Origin: Steroidobacter agaridevorans
GTDB lineage: Bacteria; Pseudomonadota; Gammaproteobacteria; Steroidobacterales; Steroidobacteraceae
DNA: 64,000 nt
NCBI RefSeq assembly: GCF_009932555.1
Contig: NZ_BLJO01000001.1
Span: 62,001-126,000, forward strand
Direction of reading: 5' to 3'
In this document: positions 41,214-50,225 of the stretch, piece after piece
How the letters are laid out: each line of letters begins with the position of its first letter
How positions within the stretch are numbered: position 1 is the first letter of the stretch
Notes under the pieces: model-generated
Database searches by the model: none
Told to the model about the DNA's origin: nothing
What the model saw: the letters and a program-made list of their open reading frames with translations, nothing else
Position numbers and translations under genes: made by a program

Positions 41214-43460
41214 TTAAAACTGGAAATCGACGCTCAAACCCACGGTGCGCGGCTGGAGCACGGCGACATCCAGGCGCACGGGCTGGTTCAGCCCGTCCGT
41301 CGTCACGCCGCCGCCGGTGAACGCGCGCTCATCGGTCAGATTCTTCACGAACAATCGCACCGTCACGCTATCGAACTGCACATCGGCATTGAGATCCAGC
41401 ACGTCGTAAGCAGGCAGTGCGTACGCCAGGTTGCCTACCGTCGTGACGACTTGCGAATAACGCTCGTCCACGTAGCGCCAGCCGCCGCCGACGTTGGCTT
41501 CGCGACCGCCGAACGCCGTGAATGCGTAGTTGGCGGTGATCGCGCCACTCCATTCCGGCACGCCCGGCAGCTGCACGTCCAGTGCGTTCGGCAGGTCCGG
41601 CGGGGTCGACTTCAAGGTGGCATCCGTATAGGAGAAATTGAAGCCGAGCTGCAAGCCCTCGGCGACCGAGAACAACGATTCCACCTCGATACCCTGGCTC
41701 TCCGCATCGCCCGCGTTGTCCAGGCCGGTCACGCCGCCAAACGTCCGGGCTTGCTGGATGTCCTTCCAATCGATGTAAAACACGGCGGCATTCAGCAGCG
41801 CGCGACCGTCCATGAAGATGCTCTTCCAACCGAGCTCATAGTTGGTCAGCTCATCGGCCTCCACCGCCGGCGGCATCCCAGGGACGATGGTGTTCGGACC
41901 GCCCGGTCGATAGCCCGTCGCGACGCGCGCGTAGAGCATGGTGTCGTCGGTCACATGCCAGCGCGGGCTGATCGCATAGGTGACCACGTCTTCGTCGGAC
42001 TCACCCGGATCGTTCGCGGTCACGATGATGGCGCCACTGCTGATCTGCCGGAACTTCTGATCGTTCTGTGCATAACGCAAACCGGTGATGACATCGAAGC
42101 TGTCGTTGATCTTGAACGTCACATCGCCGAAGACGGCGAGCTCCTTGTACTGCGAAGGCAACTGCGCGAACGCGAAATACGGCAGGAACCCTTCGATCGG
42201 CACACCATTGATATCGGTCGCATCGACCACCTGCGTGTTCTCGCTCTCCTCGTCGGTATAGAACGCGCCGATGCGCCACTGGATCGCCCCCTCGCCGGTG
42301 GACGCGAGCCGGAACTCCTGCGTCCACTTCTCGTGGTCGAGGCTAATGTTGAACTTGCTCAGGCCTTCGTCGAAGGGCGCGCCCGGCAGCTCGAACAGCA
42401 GGCTCAAGATGGGAAACAACGAGCCGTACGTGATGCTCGCGTCCTGCGTCTGCGACGTGTGCGTTTTGGAATAGCTGGTCGCGGACACGAAGTCGGCCCA
42501 GCCCAGATTCCAGTTCAGGGTTGCCGAGTAGTAATCCACATCCTTGCTGAACGGCTCCTCGTTCGGGATCGACGTGCCGAGATCGCCGAAGCTGGCCGTC
42601 CCGCGGAACGGATCGGTATCGACCAGCGACAGCGCCATCGTTCCATTGTTATCGGAGTCCAGCTGCTGCCACAGCGCGTTCACTTTGAGCGAGGCCGCAT
42701 CGTTGATCCGCCACAGCAGCGAGACGCGCCCACCGCTCTGCTCCAGCTCGTTCGCGTCTTCTTCCCCGGTATAAACGTTGTCGATATAGCCCGGCGTGTT
42801 TTGCTGGAAGTAGCTCGCGCGCAATGCGACCGAGTCCCCCAGCGGCACGTTGACGCCGGCTCGCGCGGCCCAGCCCAGATCGTCAGCACCGCTCACGTCG
42901 GAGCCTTCGACACCGGCACGGAACTCCAGTGCATCGGTGCTCGGCTCCTTCAGAACGTATTTGAGCAAGCCGCCCATGGAGCCTGCGCCATAGAGCGTGC
43001 CTTGCGGGCCACGCAGCACTTCGACGCGTTCGATGTCATAGGGCATGAGATCGAGCGCGAAGGTGGTGGCGCGTGCGTAGTTGTTACTCGCACCGAGCGG
43101 CGTTTCATCGATGTAGGTTCCCACGACCGAGCCCGGGCCGACCGGTGCAATACCGCGCAAGGTGATGCTCGTCTGACCGGGGCTGCCGCCATTGGCGATG
43201 TTGATGCCGGGCATGTAGGCCGCATAGTCCTGCAGCTGCGTCGCATGCACGCGAGTCAATTGTTCCTCGGCGAACGCACTCACCGAGACCGGCACGTCCT
43301 GCACGCTTTCGCTGCGCTTCTGTGCGGTCACGACGATCTCGTCGATCACGCCCGCCGCGCCCTCTGCCGCTCCCACATTGGTCGCGCTCATCAGCAGCGC
43401 CAAGGCGCTGGTGGAGACGCCGATCGTCATCCCGCGCGACAGATTCAAAAAGTCACTCAT
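41214..43460 (-). CDS. TonB-dependent receptor
   Basis: The 748-aa outer-membrane protein has a signal peptide (cleaved near NVGAAEG), a TonB-box-like 'IDEIVVTAQKR', a plug domain ('VPVSVSAFAEEQLTRV', 'RGIAPVGPGS', 'VEVLRGPQGTLYGAGSMGGLL') and a 22-strand-type barrel. The barrel ends in the aromatic-terminated 'TVGLSVDFQF'. There is no N-terminal signalling domain, so it is not a FecA-type transducer. The ATG at 43460 has GGGGAG six bases upstream. Its place between the racemase and DUF1611 genes suggests a peptide or amino-acid-derived substrate rather than a siderophore. Confidence 0.93.
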   Translation of the reverse strand: MSDFLNLSRGMTIGVSTSALALLMSATNVGAAEGAAGVIDEIVVTAQKRSESVQDVPVSVSAFAEEQLTRVHATQLQDYAAYMPGINIANGGSPGQTSITLRGIAPVGPGSVVGTYIDETPLGASNNYARATTFALDLMPYDIERVEVLRGPQGTLYGAGSMGGLLKYVLKEPSTDALEFRAGVEGSDVSGADDLGWAARAGVNVPLGDSVALRASYFQQNTPGYIDNVYTGEEDANELEQSGGRVSLLWRINDAASLKVNALWQQLDSDNNGTMALSLVDTDPFRGTASFGDLGTSIPNEEPFSKDVDYYSATLNWNLGWADFVSATSYSKTHTSQTQDASITYGSLFPILSLLFELPGAPFDEGLSKFNISLDHEKWTQEFRLASTGEGAIQWRIGAFYTDEESENTQVVDATDINGVPIEGFLPYFAFAQLPSQYKELAVFGDVTFKINDSFDVITGLRYAQNDQKFRQISSGAIIVTANDPGESDEDVVTYAISPRWHVTDDTMLYARVATGYRPGGPNTIVPGMPPAVEADELTNYELGWKSIFMDGRALLNAAVFYIDWKDIQQARTFGGVTGLDNAGDAESQGIEVESLFSVAEGLQLGFNFSYTDATLKSTPPDLPNALDVQLPGVPEWSGAITANYAFTAFGGREANVGGGWRYVDERYSQVVTTVGNLAYALPAYDVLDLNADVQFDSVTVRLFVKNLTDERAFTGGGVTTDGLNQPVRLDVAVLQPRTVGLSVDFQF

Positions 43461-43507
43461 GGTCGCTCCCCGTATAGTTGTTGATGACCGCGCCATTGCG
43501 GGTTACT

Positions 43508-44539
43508 TCACATCACATCGCCCCAGACATTGCTCGCGCAATACACGCTGCCATCCTGGTACGTGATGCTGGGGTGACGGTCCTCGGCCAGAAACACCGG
43601 CCCGTCGAGATCGACGTAGTCGCACAGCTGCGCGACCACGAAGGCCGGCGCCATGGCGAGGCTGGTGCCCACCATGTTGCCGACCATGACTTGCATGCCG
43701 AGGCGTCGTGCCTCGCGCGCCATCGCGAGGGCTTCGGTCAGCCCGCCGCATTTATCGAGCTTGATGTTCACGACCTGGAAACGGCCCCGCAGGCCGCGCA
43801 CGTCGGCGAGCCCCTGCACGCTTTCGTCCGCCGCGAGCGGAATCGGGCTCTTGAACCCTTCGAGGTCCGCCTCGCGACCGCGGGGCAGCGGCTGCTCGAC
43901 GAGCTTCACGCCGGCTTCGACAAAGGACGGCATGATGGCTTTGAGCTTCTCGAGGGAATAACCCTGGTTGGCGTCGACCCCGATCCACGCATCGGGACGC
44001 AGCCTGCGCACGGCGCGCACGCGCTCTTTGTCCATTTGCAGATCGCCATCGAGTTTCAATTTGAGTGCTTTGGCGTGCGGCAGCGCTTCAGCCGCGCTCA
44101 CGACGGCCGGCGGACCATCCGCACTCAAGGTGAAGGTCGTCACGCATGGCGCGACGATGTCCACGCCGGCCAGGCGCCACACCGGCACGCCGACATGCTT
44201 CGCTTCGAGATCCCACAGCGCGCAATCCAGCGCGTTGCGCGCACCGCCGGGCGGCAACAGCTCGAGCAATTGCTGTCGCGTGATGCCGCTCTCGATGATG
44301 GAGCGATGCCGCTCCAATGTTTCTACGATGCCCTCCGGCGTGTCCTTCAAGTAGTACACACCGGCCGCCTCACCGCGGCCGCGACCTCGCTCACTTTCCA
44401 CGGTGACGACGGCGACGGGCACTTCGGTAAACGTATAGCCCGAGATCCGGAACGGATTGCGCAAGCGCAGCCGCTCGATCCCAACCTCCATCTGCATGGG
44501 AACCGCGGTGCTCATCGTCATCGCCTCGGCAGTGCTCAT
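43508..44539 (-). CDS. Enolase-superfamily dipeptide epimerase / N-acyl amino acid racemase (DgcA-like)
   Basis: The 343-aa enzyme belongs to the MLE/dipeptide epimerase group. Catalytic and metal residues are visible: the KxK pair K160/K162, metal ligands D189 (GVDANQG), E215 (VEQPLP) and D238 (ADES), and the opposing lysine in 'NIKLDKCGG' (about residue 260). Known relatives are L-Ala-D/L-Glu epimerase (murein peptide recycling) and the N-acetyl-D-glutamate racemase DgcA; the DUF1611 partner favours the latter. It starts 7 bases after the serine hydrolase stop with a GAGG site. Confidence 0.85.
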   Translation of the reverse strand: MSTAEAMTMSTAVPMQMEVGIERLRLRNPFRISGYTFTEVPVAVVTVESERGRGRGEAAGVYYLKDTPEGIVETLERHRSIIESGITRQQLLELLPPGGARNALDCALWDLEAKHVGVPVWRLAGVDIVAPCVTTFTLSADGPPAVVSAAEALPHAKALKLKLDGDLQMDKERVRAVRRLRPDAWIGVDANQGYSLEKLKAIMPSFVEAGVKLVEQPLPRGREADLEGFKSPIPLAADESVQGLADVRGLRGRFQVVNIKLDKCGGLTEALAMAREARRLGMQVMVGNMVGTSLAMAPAFVVAQLCDYVDLDGPVFLAEDRHPSITYQDGSVYCASNVWGDVM

Positions 44540-44546
44540 GAAGGCC

Positions 44547-46544
44547 TCAGTAGTTCACATCGAACGCGATGAGATGGAACGTGAGCGCGATGTACAGCAG
44601 CAGGAGCAGCGACAACGCGAGCACGACGGCCCAGGCCTTCGCATACCACTTGCGCGGGCTGCGCACGACGACCCACGCATTCCAGACACCGAAGATCGCG
44701 CCGCCGACGAATACGACCAGCGACAACAGCTGCATCAGCCAGACCCAGCCATCGGAGCCTGTCGAGAGCAGCGTCAGATTGCCCATCATCTTGGCTATCG
44801 TGATGGCCCAGGCGATGAGGATCGCAACCGCAGCCGTCGCGGCGATTCGCACCCAGCGATGCGCCTTGGCATCGTCGCCCGACAACCCGTAGGCGACGCC
44901 ATAGTGCCGACGCACGAGCGCGGAGACCGGCCAGGCGAGACTGGTCAGCAGCAGCGAGATCAAGCCGATGATCGCCGTCGGCAACAGCCAGCCCGGCGAG
45001 CGCGAGGCGGGCGTGCGATCGAACATCATGAACGGCGAGACACCATCGAAGCTGAAGCGCACCACCTGCCCGTCCTTCACTTCGGCGGAGAGCAGGCTCT
45101 CGCCATCGGCGTCGCGGTAGACGAACGGCTCGACTTCGCGCCACTTGATCGGCACGCCGGCGAGATTCAGCGCCATCGACACGCTGATAGTGTTATCCGG
45201 ATTCGGAATGACCTTGACGGGACCGGCGAGGCCCAGCAGCTTGAAGAAGCTCGAATCGATGCGACGCGAATTCTCATACACGCCGGCCATCATCCGAGCG
45301 TGCTCCGCCGCGGTCTTGTCATCGACCTTGCCGTCGAGCGTCGGGCCCGGCAGATAACGATCGGCGAACTGCTCGAACAAGGTGGCACGGACGTTTTGCG
45401 CCGCCCCGCCCTTGCCGGGACTGTTCACGGAGATGTACATGCCGACGCCGTCGTCGATGAACAAATGCAGATCGCTGTGGAACCAGTTGGTGTCGCCGCC
45501 ATGGCCGAGCGCGCGACGGCCGTTGTAGTTCTGCTCATAGAAACCGAGCAGCATGCGATGCACGCGCGGCAGGATGGTGAGCGGCGTGCCATGCATCTGC
45601 TTGGCCGTGTCCTCCTGCAGGATGCGCGCCGATCCGAACGCGCCGTTTTGCAGATGGGCGATCATGAACTTCGCCATGTCCGCGCCGGTTGCGGCGAGGC
45701 TGCCGGCGGGCGCCGGGCCGACGATTTCATACGGCTTCGCCTCGCCCTCGGAGGCGAGGTTATAACCGCTCGACATCAGCGGCTTCAGGCTCTCCGGCAG
45801 CGGCTGACGGAAGCTCGCGTGCTGCATGCCCAACGGCGCGAAGATGTTCTGTTCGATGTAGTCATCGAACGGCACGCCCGACACACGCTGCACGATGTAA
45901 CCGGCCAGCGATGTCGCATAGTTGGAATAAGCCGGCGTCGTGCCAGGCGCGAAGATGCGCTCGGGCACCCAGTGCTTGAGCAGCTCGTCGTACGGCTTCA
46001 CCGGCTCGCCGCCTTCCTCGCCCATCAAGCCCTTCAGCTGCTCTTCGAAGCCCGCGGTGTGGGTCATGATGTTCCGTAGCGTCACGGGCTGGCCGTCACG
46101 CGGCGGAATCTCGAAATCGAGATATTGATTGACGTCGGCGTCCAGATCGAGCTTGCCCTGCTCGACCTGCTGCATCACCGCCGTCCAGGTGAACAGCTTG
46201 GAAATCGAGCCGGGCCGGAACAGCGTGAGCTCGGGGTCGACCGGCTTCTTGGTTTTGACGTCGGCGTAGCCGTAACCCTTCTGCGCGAGCACCTGCCCGT
46301 CCTTCACGACCACCACGACCGCGCCGGCGATATCGCCGATCTGCAGGGCGTACGGCATGTAACCGTCGAGCCAGGCCTCGACGTTCTCGCGCGTCAGTGG
46401 AGCCGCTCCGGGCGGTTCTGTCTGCGGCACGGTCGTTTCGGCCGCCGGGCCCGGCGGCGGCAGCTGCGCCCCCTCCTGTGCCCACCCAGGACTCGCCCAG
46501 GAACACAGGGCGGCCAGAAACATCGTCAGCACGCGTGCGCGCAT
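44547..46544 (-). CDS. Exported beta-lactamase-family serine hydrolase with C-terminal membrane domain
   Basis: The 665-aa protein has a signal peptide (cleaved near GWA-Q) and a class C beta-lactamase/DD-peptidase domain with S113xxK116 (PGSISK), the YxN element Y206-S-N208 and an HGG element at 348-350. A linker domain follows (about residues 390-480), then about four membrane helices (from about 490 to the end). It is therefore anchored with its catalytic domain in the periplasm. Relatives include D-aminopeptidases, D-Ala-D-Ala carboxypeptidases and esterases. It is first in the operon, with a GTGAGGA site before the ATG at 46544. Confidence 0.88.
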   Translation of the reverse strand: MRARVLTMFLAALCSWASPGWAQEGAQLPPPGPAAETTVPQTEPPGAAPLTRENVEAWLDGYMPYALQIGDIAGAVVVVVKDGQVLAQKGYGYADVKTKKPVDPELTLFRPGSISKLFTWTAVMQQVEQGKLDLDADVNQYLDFEIPPRDGQPVTLRNIMTHTAGFEEQLKGLMGEEGGEPVKPYDELLKHWVPERIFAPGTTPAYSNYATSLAGYIVQRVSGVPFDDYIEQNIFAPLGMQHASFRQPLPESLKPLMSSGYNLASEGEAKPYEIVGPAPAGSLAATGADMAKFMIAHLQNGAFGSARILQEDTAKQMHGTPLTILPRVHRMLLGFYEQNYNGRRALGHGGDTNWFHSDLHLFIDDGVGMYISVNSPGKGGAAQNVRATLFEQFADRYLPGPTLDGKVDDKTAAEHARMMAGVYENSRRIDSSFFKLLGLAGPVKVIPNPDNTISVSMALNLAGVPIKWREVEPFVYRDADGESLLSAEVKDGQVVRFSFDGVSPFMMFDRTPASRSPGWLLPTAIIGLISLLLTSLAWPVSALVRRHYGVAYGLSGDDAKAHRWVRIAATAAVAILIAWAITIAKMMGNLTLLSTGSDGWVWLMQLLSLVVFVGGAIFGVWNAWVVVRSPRKWYAKAWAVVLALSLLLLLYIALTFHLIAFDVNY

Positions 46545-46594
46545 CGCATCCTCACCTGCATGGGGGGCCGCTTCTTGGGCGGCGGTATTTTCTC

Positions 46595-46610
46595 CTATTG
46601 GCAATAATAG
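46595..46610. promoter_or_regulatory. Candidate operator palindrome in the divergent promoter region
   Basis: CTATTGGCAATAATAG contains the odd-centred palindrome TATTG-G-CAATA (46596-46606) and outer arms CTATT/AATAG. It overlaps the -10 box and expected transcription start of the operon promoter, where a repressor such as the adjacent XRE-cupin protein could block transcription. Binding is inferred from position only. Confidence 0.5.
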
Positions 46611-46631
46611 TCCTGCTTAGAGAATCGTCAA
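46604..46631 (-). promoter_or_regulatory. Sigma-70 promoter of the serine hydrolase/epimerase/receptor operon
   Basis: On the minus strand TTGACG (46631-46626) is separated by 16 bases from TATTAT (46609-46604), a good match to consensus. The predicted start near 46597 gives a leader of about 50 bases before the serine hydrolase ATG. Confidence 0.65.
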
Positions 46632-46692
46632 CCTGATCATGCAAAACAGTTCCGGCGCGAGCCTGAGCCGGCATCCGCTACAATCAGCCGCG

Positions 46693-47448
46693 ATGAAAAC
46701 ACCCAAACCCGCCGAGAAGTCAGCCGTGCAGCAGCGCACCGAGCGTCCCGCCGACAAGCCGACGCTCGGCCGCGTGCTGCGGGGTCTGCGCACCCGCAAT
46801 GACTGGACGCTCAAGCAGATGAGCGATCGCACCGGCATCCCGCTGTCGACGCTCGCGAAGGTCGAGCACGACCGGCTCACGCTCACCTACGACAAGCTGT
46901 TGCAGTTGAGCGAGCGGTTGAAGATTCGAATGTCGGATCTGTTCGCCGAGTCGAGCGAGCCCTCGCCGCAGCCGGTGACCGCCCGACGCAGCATCGGCAA
47001 AATGGAGCGCGCGATCCGCGTCAACACGCCCAACTACGATTATTTCTATTTATGCGCGGAGCTGCGGCGCAAACGGATGATTCCGATCCTGACGCGCATC
47101 CGCGCGAAGAGCGTCGAGGAATTCGGCGAGCTGGTGCATCACTCGGGCGAAGAATATATCTACGTGCTCGAAGGCGAGATCGAGATCCACACCGAGTTCT
47201 ACGATCCCATCGTGTTGTCGGCCGGCGAGTCCATCTATCTCGATTCGAACATGGGCCACGCCTATGTCGCGGCCGAAGGCTGCGATGAAGCGACGGTGCT
47301 GGGCGTGTGCTCGAGCGCGGAAGAAGAAGATCTGATGGAGTCCTTGATGGAGCTGCACGGCGACGATCAGGTGCGTCTGGAGCCCCCCGCCGAGCCGCCC
47401 CCCGCCCCCAAAGGCAAAGGTCCAGCGAAGAAGAAAACCGCGGCCTAG
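46693..47448 (+). CDS. XRE-family transcriptional regulator with C-terminal cupin domain
   Basis: The 251-aa protein has a helix-turn-helix domain (about residues 25-82, 'LGRVLRGLRTRNDWTLKQMSDRTGIPLSTLAKVEH'), a cupin_2-type sensor domain (about 110-215, with 'HHSGEEYIYVLEGEIEIHTEFYDPIVLSAGESIYLDSNMGHAYV'), and a Pro/Lys-rich tail. XRE-cupin regulators commonly control amino acid or polyamine use. It is divergent from the peptide operon and is its obvious candidate regulator. The start is uncertain: an ATG at 46639 would add 18 residues; a TACAAT box at 46679-46684 favours 46693. Confidence 0.88.
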   Translation: MKTPKPAEKSAVQQRTERPADKPTLGRVLRGLRTRNDWTLKQMSDRTGIPLSTLAKVEHDRLTLTYDKLLQLSERLKIRMSDLFAESSEPSPQPVTARRSIGKMERAIRVNTPNYDYFYLCAELRRKRMIPILTRIRAKSVEEFGELVHHSGEEYIYVLEGEIEIHTEFYDPIVLSAGESIYLDSNMGHAYVAAEGCDEATVLGVCSSAEEEDLMESLMELHGDDQVRLEPPAEPPPAPKGKGPAKKKTAA

Positions 47449-47547
47449 CACACGGCCCTTTCAGCGATTTTCGCTCCGTGTCACCATTCGCCCGCGGGTG
47501 ACGAATACGACCGTCGGTCGATAAGAACAGCGGGAGGACACTTGGAC

Positions 47548-49473
47548 GTGCGCCGGGTCTTGCAACGGATCGCCTGTTATCTATGGGCAATCGTGCCCGT
47601 GCTACCTGTCATGGCCGCCGATGTCGAAGCCGACGATCTGATCGAGCGTTTCGCCGCCGTTGAAACGATCTGGAGCTCCGCCGCCTCTCCCGATGGTAAA
47701 TTTGTGTTGCTGGGTTGCTCCCACCAGCAACTGCGGGCGGCGTGCGTCTACGAACTGGATGCAATGGGCAAGGCGCCCATCATCCTCAGCGCCCCTGGAG
47801 AGAATCGATGGCTCAGAAGCGCCGAGTGGCTCGACACTGATTGGGTGCTGCTGGAATTGAGCAGGTCCATGGAAATGGACGGGAACCGAGGCTGGACCGC
47901 CGCCCTGGCGAGCAACGTCCGCACGGGCGTCACCAAGCCCTGGAGCCTTCCGGACGTGGCTTCCAGGCCCGCCAATGCGCCGGGTGAGTTCATCGCTCGT
48001 ACGCCAGGGATGGTCGTTCGCGGCGATGTGAACACGGGTAAAGTGAAATACCGCGAGGCGCTCCATCCCGACACGACACAGCTGTGGTTCGACGCGCTCG
48101 GCGAAAGGTCGATCGAGCTGCGCACGGATCGGAAACAGAATGTCTTCGCACTCCGCGGCAAGGACGGCAAGCCGGTGCAATTGAAACTAGGTCCGCTACC
48201 CGAAAAATCCCCCCTAGCTCCGTTGTTTCTCGGCCCGGTCCAGGGTGGCCGGCGTGTCGCGGCCGTGGGCTATTTCGAGGGTGAAGTGCAGCGCTATCAG
48301 GAGTTCGATGTCGAGACCGGCGAACCCGTACCGCGCGACCCGAGGATACCTGCGGAGAACTTGCTCTACTTCAGCAAAGCGCCAAGATCCGACGACGTCA
48401 TCGGTTTCACTTACGGCACCGGTATCGGTCGCCACTTCTTTTTTGACGAAACGCTGCAGAAGACTCAACTCGGCATCGCGAAAGCGCTGAGCGGCCTGAC
48501 CATGAGGTTGGAATCGTGGTCGGACGACATGTCCGCGTTTACCGTAAGCGCGCGCCCGCCCGGAGGAGGTTCCGAAACACACTACCTGTTCGATCGCAAA
48601 CAAGGTTCGTTGTCGCCGCTCGGCGCAGCGCGCCCGCAGCTCGCGGATTTGCCGTCCCTGTCCGTTGCGACCATTGAATACACAGCGCGCGATGGCCTCG
48701 AGATCGAAGCATCCGTCACCTTGCCAGCGGGCCAGCGCGCCGAGCATGGCCCTTTTCCTTTGATCGTGATGGCGCGCGCCGAATTCGCGGGACGCGACGA
48801 TGGCGGATTCGATTGGTGGGCCAACTTCCTGGCTCAACGAGGATATGCCGTTCTTCGTCCAAACGTCCGAGGCGCATCGGATCGCGGCAAGGCGTTTCTC
48901 AGCGCCGGCTTTGGCGAATTCGGCGGCGCCATGATCGACGACCTGATCGATGGCGCGCGCTTCCTCGTTGGCTCGGGCCTTGCGGATCGGAACCGAATTT
49001 GCGCCGCCGGACGAGGCTATGGCGGTTATGCGGCGCTCATGATGGGTTTACGCGAACCTGGATTGATCAGATGCGCCGTAGCAGTGAACGCCATCACCGA
49101 TCCTGTCACCATGTTCGGTCGTGTGCTGCAGTTTACAAATGAGCAATCCGAAGCATTCCAGTATTGGGAAACCTACATCGGCACGCGCTACAACGACAAA
49201 GCCGCAGCAACGGCGATCTCGCCTGCACGCAGCGCGCAGTCGCTCAGGGTGCCCGTGCTGCTGTTGCATGACACTGACAGATTGCTCGCGAAGGCGTCTC
49301 AGTCGCGCCATCTCAAGGAAGAAATGGATCTCTATCAACGATCGGCGCGGCTGGTCGAATACACAGCGGCGGATCCGGCCCTGCTGACGTACAAAGCGCG
49401 CCACACCGTGCTTACGGAGAGCGACGCGTTCCTGAAGGAGCACCTCGGCGGTGGCGCCACGGCCGGTGAATAA
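47548..49473 (+). CDS. S9 (prolyl oligopeptidase/acylaminoacyl-peptidase) family protein lacking the catalytic serine
   Basis: The 641-aa protein has a signal peptide (cleaved near VMA-A), a beta-propeller-like N-terminal domain (about residues 40-370) and a C-terminal alpha/beta-hydrolase domain. The S9 nucleophile elbow, normally GxSxGG, reads G-R-G-Y-G-G with Gly490 (codon GGC, 49015-49017) at the serine position, one base from AGC. The candidate acid (HDTDRLL) and His (KARHTVL) regions remain. It is thus probably a non-catalytic or binding paralogue. The GTG at 47548 lies 9-10 bases after GGAGGA; a TTG at 47542 is the alternative. The gene follows the XRE-cupin regulator on the same strand. 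Confidence 0.85.
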   Translation: MRRVLQRIACYLWAIVPVLPVMAADVEADDLIERFAAVETIWSSAASPDGKFVLLGCSHQQLRAACVYELDAMGKAPIILSAPGENRWLRSAEWLDTDWVLLELSRSMEMDGNRGWTAALASNVRTGVTKPWSLPDVASRPANAPGEFIARTPGMVVRGDVNTGKVKYREALHPDTTQLWFDALGERSIELRTDRKQNVFALRGKDGKPVQLKLGPLPEKSPLAPLFLGPVQGGRRVAAVGYFEGEVQRYQEFDVETGEPVPRDPRIPAENLLYFSKAPRSDDVIGFTYGTGIGRHFFFDETLQKTQLGIAKALSGLTMRLESWSDDMSAFTVSARPPGGGSETHYLFDRKQGSLSPLGAARPQLADLPSLSVATIEYTARDGLEIEASVTLPAGQRAEHGPFPLIVMARAEFAGRDDGGFDWWANFLAQRGYAVLRPNVRGASDRGKAFLSAGFGEFGGAMIDDLIDGARFLVGSGLADRNRICAAGRGYGGYAALMMGLREPGLIRCAVAVNAITDPVTMFGRVLQFTNEQSEAFQYWETYIGTRYNDKAAATAISPARSAQSLRVPVLLLHDTDRLLAKASQSRHLKEEMDLYQRSARLVEYTAADPALLTYKARHTVLTESDAFLKEHLGGGATAGE

Positions 49474-49487
49474 CGGTCGCGCGGAAC

Positions 49488-50087
49488 TCAGGTGAGCGTT
49501 CGCCGACCGGCGAGCGCATGAGCGAGCGTACCGCCGTCGACATATTCGAGCTCGCCGCCGATCGGCACGCCGTGAGCGATGCGGCTGGATTTCACATTGT
49601 GACGGGCCGCGATCTCGGCGATCACATGCGCGGTGGCGTCGCCCTCGACGGTGGTGCTGGTCGCGAGAATGGCTTCGGCGACCGAGCCCTCGGCCAGCAA
49701 TGTTTCCAATTGCGCAAAGCCAAGCTCGTCGGGACCGATGCCATCGAGTGGCGACAGATGCCCCATCAGCACGAAGTACGTGCCGCGATAGCTACCCGAC
49801 TGCTCGATCGCCGCGACGTCGGCGGGAGACTCGACGACACACAGCGTCCCGCGATCCCGCGAGGCATTGGCGCAGATCGGGCAAAGCTCGGCCTCCGCAA
49901 ACATCCGGCAGCGCTGGCAGCGACCGACGTCGACGACGGCCTTCTGCAAGGCGTCGGCGAGCAGGCCGGCGGCGTTGCGGTCTTTCTCCAGCAAATGAAA
50001 CGCCATGCGCTGCGCCGACTTCGGCCCGACGCCGGGCAGGCAACGCAATGCTTCGATCAGGCAAATCAGCGACGGAGGATAGATCAT
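49488..50087 (-). CDS. recR: Recombination mediator RecR
   Basis: RecR works with RecF/RecO to load RecA on gapped DNA. The 199-aa protein has the N-terminal helix-hairpin-helix ('[17 protein letters not shown]'), a zinc finger ('[16 protein letters not shown]'), a Toprim domain ('[14 protein letters not shown]') and the C-terminal '[25 protein letters not shown]'-like Walker-B region. It is the last gene of the dnaX-ebfC-recR operon. Confidence 0.97.
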   Translation of the reverse strand: MIYPPSLICLIEALRCLPGVGPKSAQRMAFHLLEKDRNAAGLLADALQKAVVDVGRCQRCRMFAEAELCPICANASRDRGTLCVVESPADVAAIEQSGSYRGTYFVLMGHLSPLDGIGPDELGFAQLETLLAEGSVAEAILATSTTVEGDATAHVIAEIAARHNVKSSRIAHGVPIGGELEYVDGGTLAHALAGRRTLT

Positions 50088-50150
50088 AAGCTGATGTTAG
50101 CTGAGTACCACCTCGGGTACAGGGACGTACCCCGCCGCCGCAGGTGGCGG

Positions 50151-50185
50151 GCGAGAGGCAAAAGTCACGCCTTTTGCCGACTCGC
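50151..50185. repeat. REP-like palindromic element, copy 2
   Basis: GGCAAAAG (50157-50164) and CTTTTGCC (50171-50178) flank a 6-base loop, and outer arms GCGAG/CTCGC extend the stem. Read on the minus strand, the 22-bp core matches the palindrome at 21909-21930 with a single difference. It lies in the 138-bp gap between ebfC and recR. Confidence 0.6.
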
Positions 50186-50225
50186 CGGGAGGGTCGTGGC
50201 AGGGTGCCCGATCCCGACCAGATAA

